DNA from: Charina bottae
Lineage: Eukaryota > Chordata > Lepidosauria > Squamata > Charinaidae
DNA: 64,000 nucleotides
Assembly (NCBI GenBank): GCA_023362775.1
Contig: JALMGJ010000002.1
Span: 57,299,914-57,363,913, forward strand
Direction: 5' to 3'
How positions within the stretch are numbered: position 1 is the first letter of the stretch; every line of letters begins with the position of its first letter. The notes beneath the pieces were generated by a model. It was not told the origin of the DNA. It worked only from the letters and a program-made list of their open reading frames with translations, and did no database searches. Made by a program: the position numbers and the translations under genes. Shown here piece after piece: positions 20,617-32,804 of the stretch.

Positions 20617-22449
20617 ACTGGATATCCCAAGGTGGATCTGCAGAAAAACCCACCACTCTCATTCTGTTTCATGCTTTTCCTGCTCCTGTGTTTTGCTCTG
20701 CCTCTGTGTCAAGACTTCCAGCTCCAGCTGTGGAGACTTTATAATGTATGGCAGTTGTCATTCTTACACTTCTCAATATTATTAATTTAAAACCACACAA
20801 GTTAACGTTGGTTTCACAAAACAGTCTTTCAACTCTCAAATTTATTAACCTTGCCCCTGAAGTTTAACCTTCTGAGAATGGTGTAGCTGGGGAAACAAAT
20901 GTCAAATCAATGTTGGGTTGTTGGGTTTTTTTTTTTTTTTTTTGGTGGACATTGCAGTTTGGAGATCTCCTTCTGATCCATACTAATCAGATACTATGCC
21001 TTAAAAGAGACTCAAAAAGCCTTTTAAAAATTAAACAGAAAAAAAGACTTATTTTGTTTTCCTGGAATAGGGATAACATATAGGGATAACAGAGTTGCAA
21101 AAATCTAAACAACATCCCAATGTTGGAGAAAACTCCTATAATGTGCCATATAATGTTTGCCTGGATTATGGCTAAGGTTTACTTTATTCTTTCTAAAATT
21201 AGGTAGCCATGGTTATCTTTTACCAGGCCTCCAAACCTACTTTTACTCTTTATGGGAATAATGGATCATGGCTAACCATCAGCCAGGTCCCACAGATTTG
21301 TATTATTCCTTTGAAGAATAGAAAACTATGCAAAGCTGTCTGGCTGTCCATTCATGCCACTGCTCTCAGGGTGCCAATCCAGGATTTGTCCCATTGGCTG
21401 GGGGTTCCTTTAGGGAGAGTAGCAGAAGTCTCCTGCTCTGTTACCATTTTTTGCCATTTTCAACAGCAAAATAATATTTTATTAATATTTTGTTACCAAC
21501 CATGTTCCCTATTGGTGGCATAGAAAGGAGGAATCAAAAATTAAAAGCAAGAAACCCTCTGAAATGACCCCTCAGTTAAATTTGGAGTCTGAGTGGCGAA
21601 GAGTTTGACCATACAGTGCTGACAATATTTTTGCTCAGCTAGGCAAATTGAAGCTCAGATATTTCAAGTCAAGAACCAGATTTAAGTAATATGTCTGCCC
21701 AATCCCTTGGTTGTCATCTCAAAGCAGAGCTGCTAGTGATGTAAGTTTTCTTTTTTTAAATGGGGACAGAAGAGTAAGCAAGAATTAAGAGTAAGCAGAT
21801 CCTATAATAGATTTTTTCAAAAAAAGCAAAAACAAAATAGCAAGCTGTTAAGCAATTTGTCATGTAAAGCAAAAGTAAAACATTATAAAATTGATAATTT
21901 AATACATACAAATGATGCCAAGGCTGTATATTGCTTGCATCCAAATGAAAAAAGTTCTTAGCTTAAAATTCATTTTATTCTTTGCAGTCTCTGCTTTGTC
22001 CCATATATCCACTGCATCATTTGTCTTCATTTACATTAATCTCCTATAGATTTATCTCACTTTCATATTCTGGTAGGGACATTCCCCATTGGCCTGAGAT
22101 GGCAGATAATCATAAAGAAACAAGTTATATGTGTGCAACATATGGCATATTACTGTTCAGTAAATATGTTGATCATATGTTACCAGCATCTTCAGTACCA
22201 GCTGTGCAGAGATGACACAGCCCACATTATCCATTATTCATTTCTGTAGCATGTAGCTTCAAAGTGGGCATTAGAGTTTGCCACTGTATTGCCATTGATC
22301 ACATATAATTAGGGTAGTGAACAATATTTACAACCCCCAAGTCTTGATCAATTCCAATTTTAATGTGTGTGGTGTACCCACAGGATCCCCTAAGCAAACT
22401 AGTATAATCAAGGTCAAGCCTCAGCAGAAGTGACAACTTTTTCTTTCTT
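20617..22449. other. Unassigned AT-rich stretch, 1.8 kb
   Basis: A poly-T run at about 20927-20943 is the only simple repeat. No gene or element recognised. Confidence 0.55.
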
Positions 22450-22710
22450 CCTTAGTTATTTAATTATTTAAAGAACTTATAAGGCCACCCATCTCATACT
22501 AGTGACTCTGGCAGTTAACAATGCAAAAAACATAAAACAAACCAAAGTAGTATAAAAACAATACAAAACAATGCAGTGCAGTGCCATGCAACCAAGGCTC
22601 CACATAAAAATCTTCCATGATGCATCATAAAATATATACATTGGTCTTAACTAATATACTGGCCCCGGTGTCTGAGGAAAAGTCAGGTCTTCAAGACATT
22701 CTGGAAATCT
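22450..22710 (-). repeat. Decayed L2-type LINE 3' region
   Basis: On the plus strand the tail reads 'aaggccacccatctcatact', 'agtgactctggcagttaaca', the reverse complement of the LINE 3' end ('cagagt ... gagatgggcgg'). Further right 'ctgaggaaaagtcaggtctt' corresponds to the end of the LINE frame (LTFRKDLKTW region). Confidence 0.6.
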
Positions 22711-22782
22711 CATATTATTTATAGTTATGCCTTCTCTGGTCCAGGTCTGGTTCCTAGTGATCAGTTCTAACTTGTTAGGTTC

Positions 22783-22880
22783 TTGGTGTTCTCTGAGCAG
22801 CACTGATGATGTTACCTAGCCTGGTTAGGAAAACAAACAATCAAGAACCCAACAGTTGAACCCTGAGTTACATATATTCT
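22783..22880. mobile_element. Decayed PLE-B terminal-repeat relic
   Basis: The stretch 'ttcttggtgttctctgagca' followed by 'gatgatgttacctagcctgg' and 'cagttgaaccctgagttaca' strings together landmarks of the PLE-B terminal repeat in both orientations, with gaps. Its hammerhead core is no longer recognisable. Confidence 0.6.
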
Positions 22881-24855
22881 CTACTATTGGAATTCTAAAT
22901 TGGCCCAACGTTATGGCAAGTAATCGTAATATGTGCTGTGCAGCTTAGTTTGTTCTCTCTCATCTTTCCACCTTTTCTGTGAGTACATTTAATAATCTTT
23001 CTACCACACAGTCACCATCCTCATGGTGTGTATTAAATGTTAAAATCATGCAAACTTTACTTGTTGGCCCAAGTCAAGTTTACCTCTTGTCAAGAAAAAG
23101 AAGTTCAATGAACAGCATGGTGGATGCTCATATTGACAGTCATGTTTATTTATGGTTTTCTAGCCCTCTAAATTATGTTGGAATGACATGGAATCTTTCC
23201 AATTCCTTGATGATTCCACAAAGGGAAATGAGGAATAGAGAGAAGGATAAACAGACTGATCTATCTGTTAGACCCAACCTGCACTAATGACATCATTGGT
23301 CTTAGGACAAGCCAAATGAGATCTGCCTGTAGACATGGGCGTCTAGATTTCATTTCACTGAAAAGGAACACAAAGCCTTCACTCAAAAGTTTTTTTATCT
23401 AGAATTTGAAGACAAGCTTATTGATTTTTGTCTTATCAGTCAGGAACAGATGAACAAGAAAGGAGGGGGGGAAATGTGAGGTTATTCATGTTATTAGTAA
23501 ACTAGTACACTAATGAGCATCCTTTTGAATCTTCTGCACATGTCTCTCTAATATGAAGTTTGATACATCTCTGAGTAGTGGGAAAAAATAGGTATCTTTC
23601 TATCTTTATCCAAATATAAGAATACTGCATTTAACAAGGATCATAATAATGTTGCCGACATGTCTTTTGCCTTTCATTTCTTGAAAATGACCAAAACAAA
23701 AGAAGGGTTTTGTGATTTTCTGATAAGCAAAAATAACTGTTACTGAAGCCCAACTTTACACAAACCTAGACACGGGTTGTTTTCTCAGCTCCTGAATGGG
23801 ATTCTAACGATTCTCTCTACCGTTTTATAGAATGTGAATATACTCTTTTTCTTTACAAATGATGAACACAAGTAGAATTGCTATTTATATTCACATACAG
23901 TACCTGGACTAGCATAGTACAACTCTCTCATGATTTTAATTAATTAATAAGTTAAAATATGAAATAAAAGGATTTCTTCCAAATGCAGAAAAATAAATGC
24001 ATTCTATTAATGTTTCCAGCAGTATTCTACATAACATCTCAAAGCAAATTAATGTTATCTATTTTTGCAATCCATTTTTTTTTACCTGAAGAGGGCCAGC
24101 AATGCTGGTCATGGGAACCTTCAGAATTCTTAACAGAAGTAAGTATTTATATCTTCCTGAAAGAGGGAGGATAAGATGTAGAAGCACTCTCTGCTGCCAA
24201 CACTTCACTGAAAGTGGAAACAAATACACAGAGTCTTTTTTAAACTCTTCAGAACTAAGAAATAAAGGGGCATTGTGTTTCACAACAACCCTGGATGTTC
24301 ACATCCTCAGGTTCTTTCTAGTATAACTAGTCATCTTTATTGTTTGTATGTCAGGAGACTTTGCCTCCTCACCTTTGTTCAGCCCTGGCAGAACCCCTTT
24401 CCTTCCCATCTGTTGATGGGGGGAAAGAAGCTCATCAAAGTGGTAAGCTTAGCCTGACAACATGCTTCTTCTGGCACTTAATCAAGATGAACTTACAATA
24501 CTGGAACAGACATTAAATCTCATAAATCACTCATGGTTCTATTCATCATTCTTTATTTTCACTTAAGATACAGGTGAAGAAGAATATGCAAGTATATATA
24601 AACAAAGATAAGAGTAATGTGAATCAACATAAACCTAGTAGAACAAAAACCCAGTTTAGAGTTCACTTTCTTTTTATCTATTCAATGAAGATTTTAATTT
24701 TGTTTTCAATATTACCTTGTTAACAAATCTATAGTAGGTATAGCTAAATAGTTGCATTCAGGAAGATCACATACTGTATGGATATGAGAAGAATAGCTAT
24801 CTCTCACTCTTGTTCACTAGCATAGCACACTCAGAAGGTATGCTGCTTTTGTCTA
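22881..24855. other. Unassigned AT-rich stretch, 2 kb
   Basis: No gene, SINE or LINE signature recognised. Confidence 0.55.
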
Positions 24856-24859
24856 TATC

Positions 24860-24879
24860 TACACACACACACACACACA

Positions 24880-24923
<44 letters not shown>
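24860..24923. repeat. CA dinucleotide microsatellite with a CATA interruption
   Basis: Two CA runs separated by 'acatacatac'. The minus-strand frame across it gives an artefactual Val/Cys run. Confidence 0.95.
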
Positions 24924-24925
<2 letters not shown>

Positions 24926-24929
24926 ATTA

Positions 24930-25928
24930 AGAATACTTCTGGCCTGCTCATAATCTAGATAAAGTAAGTGGGAAAGAAAAAATCCATATAATGCTAGTTT
25001 CTTCCACAGGGTCCATTTCCATATAGTTTGATCTCCATCAACCAGTGTTAAAAGAGCTAGACCTCCTAGAAAAAGAGAAAGCCTTAGCCAAAAATTGAGT
25101 ATGGATGGCCAGACTGTAACCTCCATCTTCACTTCATCTGTCTCCAGATGTAGAAATGCTTGCCATTTCTACCTTGCAGGATGTTTTTTTTTTTCCAGCC
25201 ACTCTGGCCCACTGCCCTGAGGTTCCCTTGTGATCTCCAATCCAATAGTGGACAGAAACCAAATCAGTCAATTAATAAACCTAAACTCCAGACTTGTGAG
25301 GAGGCCTGCACAAGCTTGCTGCCTCAGCTTATTCCAGCAGTGAGGCTCGCCTGCTGATGCTGCAGCGCCAAGCAGACATATGGGAGCTCCTGGGAGGAGC
25401 CTTTGGCCCAGGACAGCAGACAGGCCCGCCTTTCCCAGCCTTGCAGTCACAGCCAACCTGCTCCGGATCTGGCCCAGTGACCCCAGAGCTGCCTAGGTGT
25501 GAAGGAGCGCTGCCCTCCTCCCTCCCAAGAAGGTTTAATGAATATCTGCTGAGTTTTGGGATGCAGGTCCATGATCCTTATTAGCTTTATTAAAAAAAAT
25601 CAAAATTTAAATTAATAATAAAGTTTCAGTAATTTCAGAAGATATCCAGGGAAGAAGGAAAGAATGGAGGGAGGGAATCAAAGAAAGTGAGTGATCTACA
25701 TGGTCTTAAATTTTTCTTTGATTACAATATTAAATCCCCCCCCCAAAAGAAAAGAAGCAATGTTAATGCTTACAAATATGGATTGCAATGATCAATTATC
25801 ATAGTGAGTAGAGAGTTTATAGTATAATTATATCCCACTATAAACTTGCTAGTCACTATGATAACTGATAACTGATAACTGATTATTATATTATAATCTG
25901 TAAGCATGCATGTTTGTGTGGAACCAGT
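24930..25928. other. Unassigned stretch with a GC-rich patch at about 25270-25530
   Basis: Between 25270 and 25530 base composition is much richer in G+C than the flanks and a 75-codon open frame (25357-25584) is present, starting MLQRQADIWELLGGAFGPGQ. I do not recognise the peptide. There are no clear splice sites, and the patch could be an exon remnant, an old LTR element or chance. Confidence 0.4.
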
Positions 25929-26140
25929 TTGGTGTAGTAATTAAAGCCTGAGACTGGCACACCTTGAGATCTAGACCTGCCTTAGGCACAGAAGTCAGCT
26001 GGGTGACCCTGGACCAGTCCCTCTCTCTCAGCGCTAGGCAAGGGCAAACCATTTCTGAAAATGCTGCCTAGAAAACTGCAGGGGGTATTTGCCAGGAGTC
26101 AAAAATGCCTTGAAGGCAAATGTGTATGTGACACACTGTT
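25929..26140 (+). mobile_element. tRNA-head SINE with RTE/BovB-type tail, decayed
   Basis: It starts 'cagtttggtgtagtaattaa' (A-box region) and follows the body of the copy at 55012: 'gccttaggcacagaagtcag', 'gggtgaccctggaccagtcc', 'ggcaaaccatttctgaaaat', 'aaaactgcaggg'. The last part 'gccaggagtcaaaaatgcct' is a degraded RTE-like tail. Confidence 0.7.
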
Positions 26141-26826
26141 ATACTTTCTAGTTTCCATACTTTAACTAAGAAATATGTAAATATTTTAACATTTCACTGT
26201 TACGTATGTTTGCAATTTACTTGTATACTTGTATTGTAGCCCACAAATTTGTACTTGGTTTGGGAAAAGCTGCGCAAAACAATTATTTTCCTCACACAGC
26301 ATGTCAGAAATTCAGTGGAACATTGCTTGTGGGATTTGGTGAGATGTCCACAAGAATGCTAAGATTTGTCAGATCCATGAAAATACTAAAATATTTATAG
26401 TTACATATTCACAAGCCAACACATGAACTGCTAAACGGCATCAAACACCATGCTTAAAATGAGAATGAAAAAAAGAGAAAAAGAGAGAAAAAGAGAAAAC
26501 CCTGAGAATGTTTTTCAGAAGCAATTTTCTGAGTATACCACTAAGCGGATCTTTCCAGGCATACCTTTAATTAAAACAAGTCAGTGTCTTTTTCTAGTTC
26601 TAGTCCTAGTTCTATTTCATCTTTCCTACTTTAAGAGATTGGTTCAGGTCTGATAAAGATTCAAGAGACTATTTTGTTAAGTAGCATCAAACTTCCCCAT
26701 TATCAGGAAAAACACTTGCCTCCTCACTCTTTCAAAGGAAGGCTGTGAGAATCAGAGAGTCTTCACCCTGATGTGAACAGAGAAAGTGAAAATTCTTCAC
26801 ATGATGAAATTCTGGTATCTGTACCC
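26141..26826. other. Unassigned stretch
   Basis: Only a short GAAAAA-rich purine run near 26466-26500 stands out. Confidence 0.5.
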
Positions 26827-26837
26827 CAGTGTTTCTC

Positions 26838-26959
26838 CAGTGTTTCTCCAGCTTGGCACACTTTCAGTTGTGTGGACACAACTCCACTCCATTGCTGGCT
26901 GGGGAATTCTGGGCGTTGAAGTCCACACATCTGAAAGTGGCCAAGGTTGGGAAACACAG
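26838..26959. mobile_element. Palindromic hAT-type miniature element
   Basis: The left half 'cagtgtttctccagcttggc', 'actttcagttgtgtggac' is the approximate reverse complement of the right half 'gaagtccacacatctgaaag', 'tggccaaggttgggaaacac'. The pattern is a common squamate miniature element whose ends read CAGTGTTTCTCAACCTTGGC. No exact 8-bp target duplication is visible. Confidence 0.65.
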
Positions 26960-27064
26960 CTCTACTACTTTCATCTCACCAAATCTTGCTAAAGAGAACT
27001 GTCTGAGCCTCAGCTTCCCAACATCCTTACACCTACAGGATGAGAAGGGATGAAGGTTTTTAAT

Positions 27065-27147
27065 TTTAATATTATTATTGTAAACCGCCCAGAGTCTACT
27101 GCTGTAGAGATGGGTGGTGATAAATTTGACTAATAAATAATAAATAA

Positions 27148-27194
<47 letters not shown>
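27065..27194 (+). repeat. L2-type LINE 3' end with long AATA array
   Basis: 'attgtaaaccgcccagagtc', 'gagatgggtggtgataaatt' then 'gactaataaataataaat' leads into about 14 AAAT units. The array continues directly from the LINE tail. Confidence 0.85.
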
Positions 27195-27557
27195 AGCCAC
27201 AGAAACAGGGAAGGAAAAGACCATTGTCTAGCAAACCCTGCCTTTGGCAGAGATTCAGCAATAGAAGCACCTTCAAATTTGTGTTCCATGATTGGTAATT
27301 TGCATAGAAATTTGTCCTCCACTGCATCCTATGAACAATCAACAGATTCAGTAGAGAGTATAATGATACTTCACAGAAACATAATTGCTATACCATGGTT
27401 TTGTTCTTTGACATGAATCTAGGTGGATTTTTCCCCCAGTTCCAGTTAATAGCATTGTTTCACTCCTGTTCCAATTTAAATTTGGTTTTCCTTTCATCCT
27501 ACCAACATAAAGGGAGGGAGATAGAAATCAGATTAGTGCTGTGTGAGCTTAGGGCTG
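27195..27557. other. Unassigned stretch between two A/T tetranucleotide arrays
   Basis: No gene or repeat recognised. Confidence 0.5.
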
Positions 27558-27578
27558 GTTATTTATTTATTTGTTTGT

Positions 27579-27625
<47 letters not shown>

Positions 27626-27629
27626 TTAT
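27558..27629. repeat. TTTA tetranucleotide microsatellite
   Basis: About 17 TTTA units with one TTTG variant pair. The Leu/Phe/Ile/Tyr frame across it is an artefact. Confidence 0.95.
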
Positions 27630-27674
27630 GTTTTCCACAGAAATTTCTACTTTTGTGGATATGTGGGCATTCAG

Positions 27675-27936
27675 TGTAGTGGTATGTGGGAATGATGTTG
27701 GGAGACAGGAGGAAGAGCTGCAGCCTAGACAATGGTCTGATAAACAAAATCTGAGTCCAAAGGAGAAGGGGTGGTGAAAGTATCTCAGAAGGGACTCTCC
27801 CTAGCAGGAGAGTAAAAGTGAGGGAGGGGAGAGGTACTTTCAGACTTGTATGATTCTGTTAATGTAACCTTACAATAAAGATAGAGCTAGTACTCCTAGT
27901 CGTGCTTCTTGTCTGGACTACCTCACAAGGCTGTCA
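27675..27936 (+). mobile_element. Solo LTR, copy 1
   Basis: A 262-bp unit beginning TGTAGTGGTATGTGGG and ending AAGGCTGTCA, flanked by 5-bp target duplications TTCAG at 27670-27674 and 27937-27941. It contains an AATAAA signal (near 27875) followed by a 'cgtgcttcttgtctggacta' U5-like segment. A related LTR is at 51388-51660. No internal genes lie next to it, so it is a solo LTR from homologous recombination. Confidence 0.85.
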
Positions 27937-29590
27937 TTCAGTCACTTCCCACTCTTTCTATTCCAATGGACATACATCATTTCTCCAGGATTGCATGTCA
28001 TCTTTGAGTTCTTTTAAGCTCCTGCTTGTGTCATCAGCGACAGTGTTTAGCCACTTTGTTTTCTAGTAGTCTCGTTTTCAGTTGCCTTCCGTTTTTGTGT
28101 TGGAAAAAGCATTGGGGTCTTTTCCAGTTATTCCAAGCATCAGGGTCTTTGCAATATGTGTTAAAAATATTTAAGCTTTAGCTGCATTATTAGTGCTTCC
28201 AGTGAACAGTCTGAGTTTACTTCCTCTGGTATTGAATTATTTGTTCTTCCTGTAATCCAAAATATTCTCAGTAATTTTCTCAAGCACCACAATTCAAAGG
28301 CATTGGTGTTCTTTGTTCAGCCTTTCTGATGTCCATATTTCACAGCCATATGCTACCACAGGCGAAAGCACAGCCTTGATAATTCATACCTTTATTATCA
28401 GTGTGATGCCTCTATAGTGTAATATAGTTGGGGTTTGTATATACCCAGGAATTTACAGTTAGATAAAATTATACTGGAGAGGCTTGATATCTAGGTGAGA
28501 GGGGAATTATTCTGCAAGTCACCCAATTAGCAGCCATTGTTGTAGGGATGATGTGGCAGTGTATGACTCATACTACAGGTGCTATCATTTAGTTGGGTGT
28601 GGCAGATGATGAGAGTGACCTATAATGTGATTGGTCAGTTTATGTATATAAGCAGTGGAGTCTGGTTGTATTCTTTCTTCTTGTTTGCTGTAACTACTCA
28701 TCGCTGTATCATTTGTTACCCGTGTGGATGTATTCTGTAATACATATGTATATATAGTAAATAGGATATTTTATCTAATCTCTGCTTTAGTGTCTATTTA
28801 CTGCATAGAACCTGAATCACTGGTGTCTTGGAAAATAGAGCAGGCCGCTCCACCACGCGCACTCTGACAAATATTTTGTCTAGATATGTCATTGTCTTTC
28901 TTCCAAACAGCAGATGTCTCTTTATTTCATGACTACATTTATCACCCCTGTGGATTTTTGAGCCGAGGAAGATAAAGTCTGTTACTATTTAACTTCTGTG
29001 CCTCTTTGCATTGGATTGATATAGAATTTTAGTGTTTTTTTAAAGAAAATATTGAGAAGCAGACTGGATTTTGAACTTTCTTCATTCACCTTTAAGATTT
29101 GTTAAACCTTCCAGCCTTCAAAGTGGTATCATCAGTACAACTGAGGTTGCCAATGTTTTTGCCAGCAATTTTAACCCCATTTTCTATTCTCCTAATTCTG
29201 CATACTGTATATCTTTTTAAAAATAAACCTTGTTTCATAATATTAAACAGGAGCTGGATGTCCTGTTGGGTTTAATATAGCTCTGCCATAAGCACCAGTT
29301 ATACTCATACTTGCCCTCTGCTCTTCCCCAGAGGCTTGTTGGATACCTTCTAACTTGGGGACACATATTTCAGTATCATGTTGACATGATCCTGGTTATA
29401 AATGCCCATTTGAACCTCTTGACTGTATCATGAAGTGGGTTGCTATTTCCTTCTTCAGAGTGTTGTATTTAGTCTGATCCGTCTTCTATGACCCCTCTGG
29501 GAGGATACATTCCTGATTATATATCTCATAGCATCACTGGGATATGCAAACCCTTTCACCACTACAAGTAAACTATCTGTGAAGACAACA
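27937..29590 (-). mobile_element. Old BovB-like RTE copy, internally deleted and interrupted
   Basis: The 3' part (27937-28425) matches the RTE C-terminal region on the minus strand: compare 'agtcacttcccactctttct' and 'acagccatatgctaccacag'. It resumes at 28870 ('atattttgtctagatatgtc') after a 444-bp insertion and continues through the RT end to about 29250. At 29420-29580, 'gtgggttgctatttccttct', 'gtatttagtctgatccgtct' and 'catagcatcactgggatatg' match the RTE 5' untranslated part seen at 61870-62030. The endonuclease and most of the RT are therefore missing. No open frame survives. Confidence 0.75.
28426..28869 (+). mobile_element. Unidentified 444-bp insertion inside the old RTE copy
   Basis: The RTE sequence is interrupted between two AATAT direct repeats (28421-28425 and 28870-28874). 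The inserted DNA carries an ATTGG (inverted CCAAT) word near 28630 and TATATAAGCAG near 28645-28656 on the plus strand, spaced like a promoter, then a T-rich stretch. It ends 'cgcactctgaca'. This suggests an LTR or part of one, but it does not start with TG directly at the direct repeat, so the class is not certain. Confidence 0.5.
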
Positions 29591-31639
29591 TCCACCTTTG
29601 CTTTTTGGAAAACCTGAGAATTTTGCAGATTTACTTTGGCAACTTAACTTTTTCTTCGGTTTCATCCAACATTAAGCTAGGATCTTCATCTAAAACACAA
29701 TCATTTGATCTTGGAAAGTTGAACTGGAAGTTGAAATTTTGGCTCTTAAATTTGCAAGAGATATTTAAATATTTAGCTATCAATCAACTTGCATGCCACT
29801 TTAACCCCCGAGGTAACTTTAGGTAGCTTACCCTTTATTTACATTTCTATCTTTCAGTTGTCCCATTACTGTGGAAGTTAGTACTGTTTTGCAGGCAATG
29901 CCTCATAATTATCTCTCTTCTAGGCAGGCAGCTCAAAAGAATTGCATAGGTTCAGAGCATCAGGATCCATCACATCAAGAAATCTGCTCTTTTCTCACAA
30001 TCTGATTTATCAGCCAACTGATTGCATTTTTTTTAATTATTGCCAGTCCTTAACAGCTTTATGAGAGAGAATCAAAGGGCAAGAATTGGACTTGTAAATT
30101 CTTTGGGCATATTAGGATTAGTGTCTCCAGTGAGCACACCATCCTCAGAGATCAGTGGGATATAGTCAGCAACTCTTTCTTCATTAGCGACTCCAAGTTA
30201 CAGGATATCTGCCTCTTTTGTGCACTCCTTGTGCACAAACTCTGCAGAGATATCCAAAATCAATCATACGACTTTCCTTAATAGGGTAACAAATGGGTAT
30301 CTATCCTAATTAGGAACAACTGCTAGGGGTGTGTCTTATTGTCCTCCCATTATTAGAAGACTGCATGCTCAGGTTAGTAATGTATGGGAGCAGGTAAACA
30401 CAGTTCAGTATCAAAACTGCTTAATGTTGTTCACCGGTCTTCATCCACTCATATCCTCCTGCAAGATAGTGTTCCTGCACCTGTGGTGCTTGAATGAATG
30501 TAATTTGTCACTGGACGGACAGCTGACAAGGCTATTCCTGCCTTTGGATCATTGCACTGAAGGGTGGCTAAACCAAAATGTATATCTGTCCAGAATTGCA
30601 AGAGATCCTCTGGCATGCAGTGTGTCACTGCCTCCTCTTTATTATATTCAAACTGAACTGGAATCTTAATGTCCTGAGCTTATGGGCACCTCTGGCTCAT
30701 AAACCCATGTGGAACTCTAACTCAAGTCACATATGCAATACCTACAGCAGCAAGGTACAACTCCTTATAATAGTTATTTGCAATTGATTAGTTACAAGTT
30801 ACTTGCAATTGATTAATTACAAGTTACACATGTAAGAAAATAATTACCCCACTTGAAAGTCCTTGCCTAACCCCCCTTACTTCAGAATGATTACTGTAAC
30901 AAAGAATATAGATTTATCCAGATGCAGCTGAAAGAAGAGTGGATAGCCAGTCAGATTCCCCATCTGTCAAGATAAGGGTTCATTAGAATATGCTGAAAGT
31001 AGAATACATTGTTAGAGAAAAAGTTGACATTTGAGAGGCCAGGCTCATATTAAGGATTCTTCTCTGTCTGATGCTGGCAGATTTTAGCATCTTTTATTTC
31101 TTCAAGAAGTCTAGGCTGCTTTATTGAGATTCCTTGTTCCCTGTTCTTCTTTGCTCTGAGTTCTTTTCCAAGATTGGACCTGGAGTATAGGAACAATATA
31201 GATCCTTCTGTTTAAACATAACCTTCAATTGTAGTTATGCATGTACCATTCTATCACCTTCAACGTTCCATTTTATAAAGTCAGTCATGGCCAACAGCCC
31301 AGTACAAATTGCTGGAAATAATGAGAAGACACATCAGATTTATGGACATAAAGCATTGAAACAAAGTAATCTGAATGCAAACGTTGTCCTACTACTTTTA
31401 CTTTACATAATGAAGGAGGCTTTTCCAGCTGGTTTTTCCTGGCTAATGTTTGACTCCCATAGTCTACAACCTTCAGTCAAACTTTTAGAAGAAATATTGG
31501 AACTTTTTAGTTCCAATGGATTCCCTGGAGATTTCTGGGTCCAGTTTGCTGCCCTCCTTCACTTCCAGCCCCAGAGAAACTTAAACTCAGCCTGTACAAA
31601 CTTAATATCCACCAATACATTTGCAAGTAGCTATTGAGT
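29591..31639. other. Unassigned AT-rich stretch, 2 kb
   Basis: No gene or element recognised. Open frames of about 110 codons near 30331 and 31287 have no recognisable domain and no exon-like signals. A tandem duplication of about 25 bases ('gttacttgcaattgattaat' type) lies at 30785-30830. Confidence 0.5.
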
Positions 31640-31720
31640 TTTGAAATAGTTAACCGCCCAGAGTCTACCATGGTGGAGATGGGCGGGGATAAATCCAAAT
31701 AATAAATAAATAAATAAAAA
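31640..31720 (+). repeat. L2-type LINE 3' end with AATA tail
   Basis: 'gttaaccgcccagagtctac', 'gtggagatgggcggggataa' then AAAT units. 5'-truncated; the upstream LINE body is not clear. Confidence 0.8.
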
Positions 31721-31769
31721 TCTTAGTAGAGTGACTACTTCGAAAATACCTCTGGGCCCATTTCATATA

Positions 31770-31865
31770 AAATGTTGTGGTACCTTAAAGACAAATAAAT
31801 TTTTTATAACACAGACTTCCATGACCTTTCTCAATTTCATCAGATGCATGGATTGTTATTCTGAG
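31770..31865 (-). mobile_element. Decayed retroelement 3' end with hammerhead-like core
   Basis: The minus strand reads GCATCTGATGA, then a degraded stem region, GGAAGTC, an A/T-rich part with AATTTATTTG and 'tctttaaggtaccacaac'. This order resembles widespread amniote repeats with CTGATGA - stem - GAAAG ('catctgatgaagtgg ... ctttaaggtgccac'), likely PLE-derived. The CUGAUGA box (near 31843-31849) is intact; stem II no longer pairs well. Confidence 0.5.
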
Positions 31866-31869
31866 ATCT

Positions 31870-32379
31870 GGAGGAGGGAGTAAAAGAGCTCTACCATAGC
31901 TATTAGTAAAACTGTTAGTCATAGCTGTTAGTAAAAGTATTGTTGATAACAAAAACATAATAGATAAACCTTTAACAACAAAATAAATCTTGGTTCAACC
32001 CATTGAACCTCTAGATAATTATTAATAAGCATTCCCTGGAGGGTCTTGGCTTCACAATAGCTACTTCAAGTTCAGTGATAGCATGTCCCTGAAGGTTGAC
32101 ATATTCTCCGACTTGTTTTGAATAACACCATTTTTAATGCCATGATTTATGCCCATTCGCCATAAAATTAGTCAACTTTTTTTCTAATAAAAGCTGTCAT
32201 CTTTTATTTTCTTGTAGTGTTGCTCTGTTTTTATTTTTGTATGTGGTTTGTTTTACATTGCTGCCAAGTAATTTTTTTTGCAGTGACATACAAATATGTT
32301 CAATAACATAAATGAATTTTTATTTATTAGTTATTAAAATAGCAAAGAATCAAGACCAGAAGTATCTAATTGCCATCCA
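31870..32379. other. Unassigned AT-rich stretch
   Basis: No gene or repeat recognised; a small direct repeat 'catagctattagtaaaa' / 'catagctgttagtaaaa' occurs at 31897-31940. Confidence 0.5.
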
Positions 32380-32490
32380 CACCCTCAGAATGAACCACAC
32401 ATTCAGTGGGAAGATACAGAAATAATTGGTTAAAGAAGAGTCAGATAATTCCTAGAAGTGTGAAGACCTTGGTGCTCTCTGAGCCTTGTT

Positions 32491-32543
32491 CTTTTCTTGT
32501 AGACCTTTCATTGCCAGGCTAGGCAACATCTTCAGTGTGAAAA
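32491..32543 (-). ncRNA. Hammerhead-ribozyme-like motif, left end of PLE-B copy 2
   Basis: Minus strand: CACTGAAGA, stem II TTGCC/GGCAA with loop TAGCCT, GAAAGGTC, then TACAAGAAAAG. The GUC triplet is kept; the C after GAAA in other copies is G here. Confidence 0.55.
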
Positions 32544-32804
32544 GGGAGTGGGACTTGCTCTCTGTTTATATACCATGGCTTGTCCTGCTTGTGCTGGTGG
32601 GGGTGTTGTTCTCTCCTTGGTAGTTCCTTGATTGGGCTGTTGTTTGCTGCTTTGTTGGTTGACTGAGGGTTTTGTTCTGAAGGATTTCGGTTGGTTTGTG
32701 TGCTACGGTGATGCTGTGTGGTTGTAACAGTCTGTTAGTAGTTTCTGAGATGTTTCTGATATAGACTGTTACATAGACTGTTACAACCACACGGCATCAC
32801 CATA

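Noticed and set aside
20214..20790. Several long overlapping frames on both strands with Arg/Ala/His-rich products
   Set aside because: They lie over the GC-rich hAT-type element at 20282-20608; lack of stops there follows from base composition.
21060..21095. TAGGGATAACAGAG, similar to part of the I-SceI homing endonuclease site
   Set aside because: Incomplete match, next to a similar chance word, with no intron or homing endonuclease context.
30331..31637. Two open frames of about 112-116 codons
   Set aside because: No recognisable domain or splice context; the second runs up to a LINE tail. Frames of this size are expected by chance in 64 kb.
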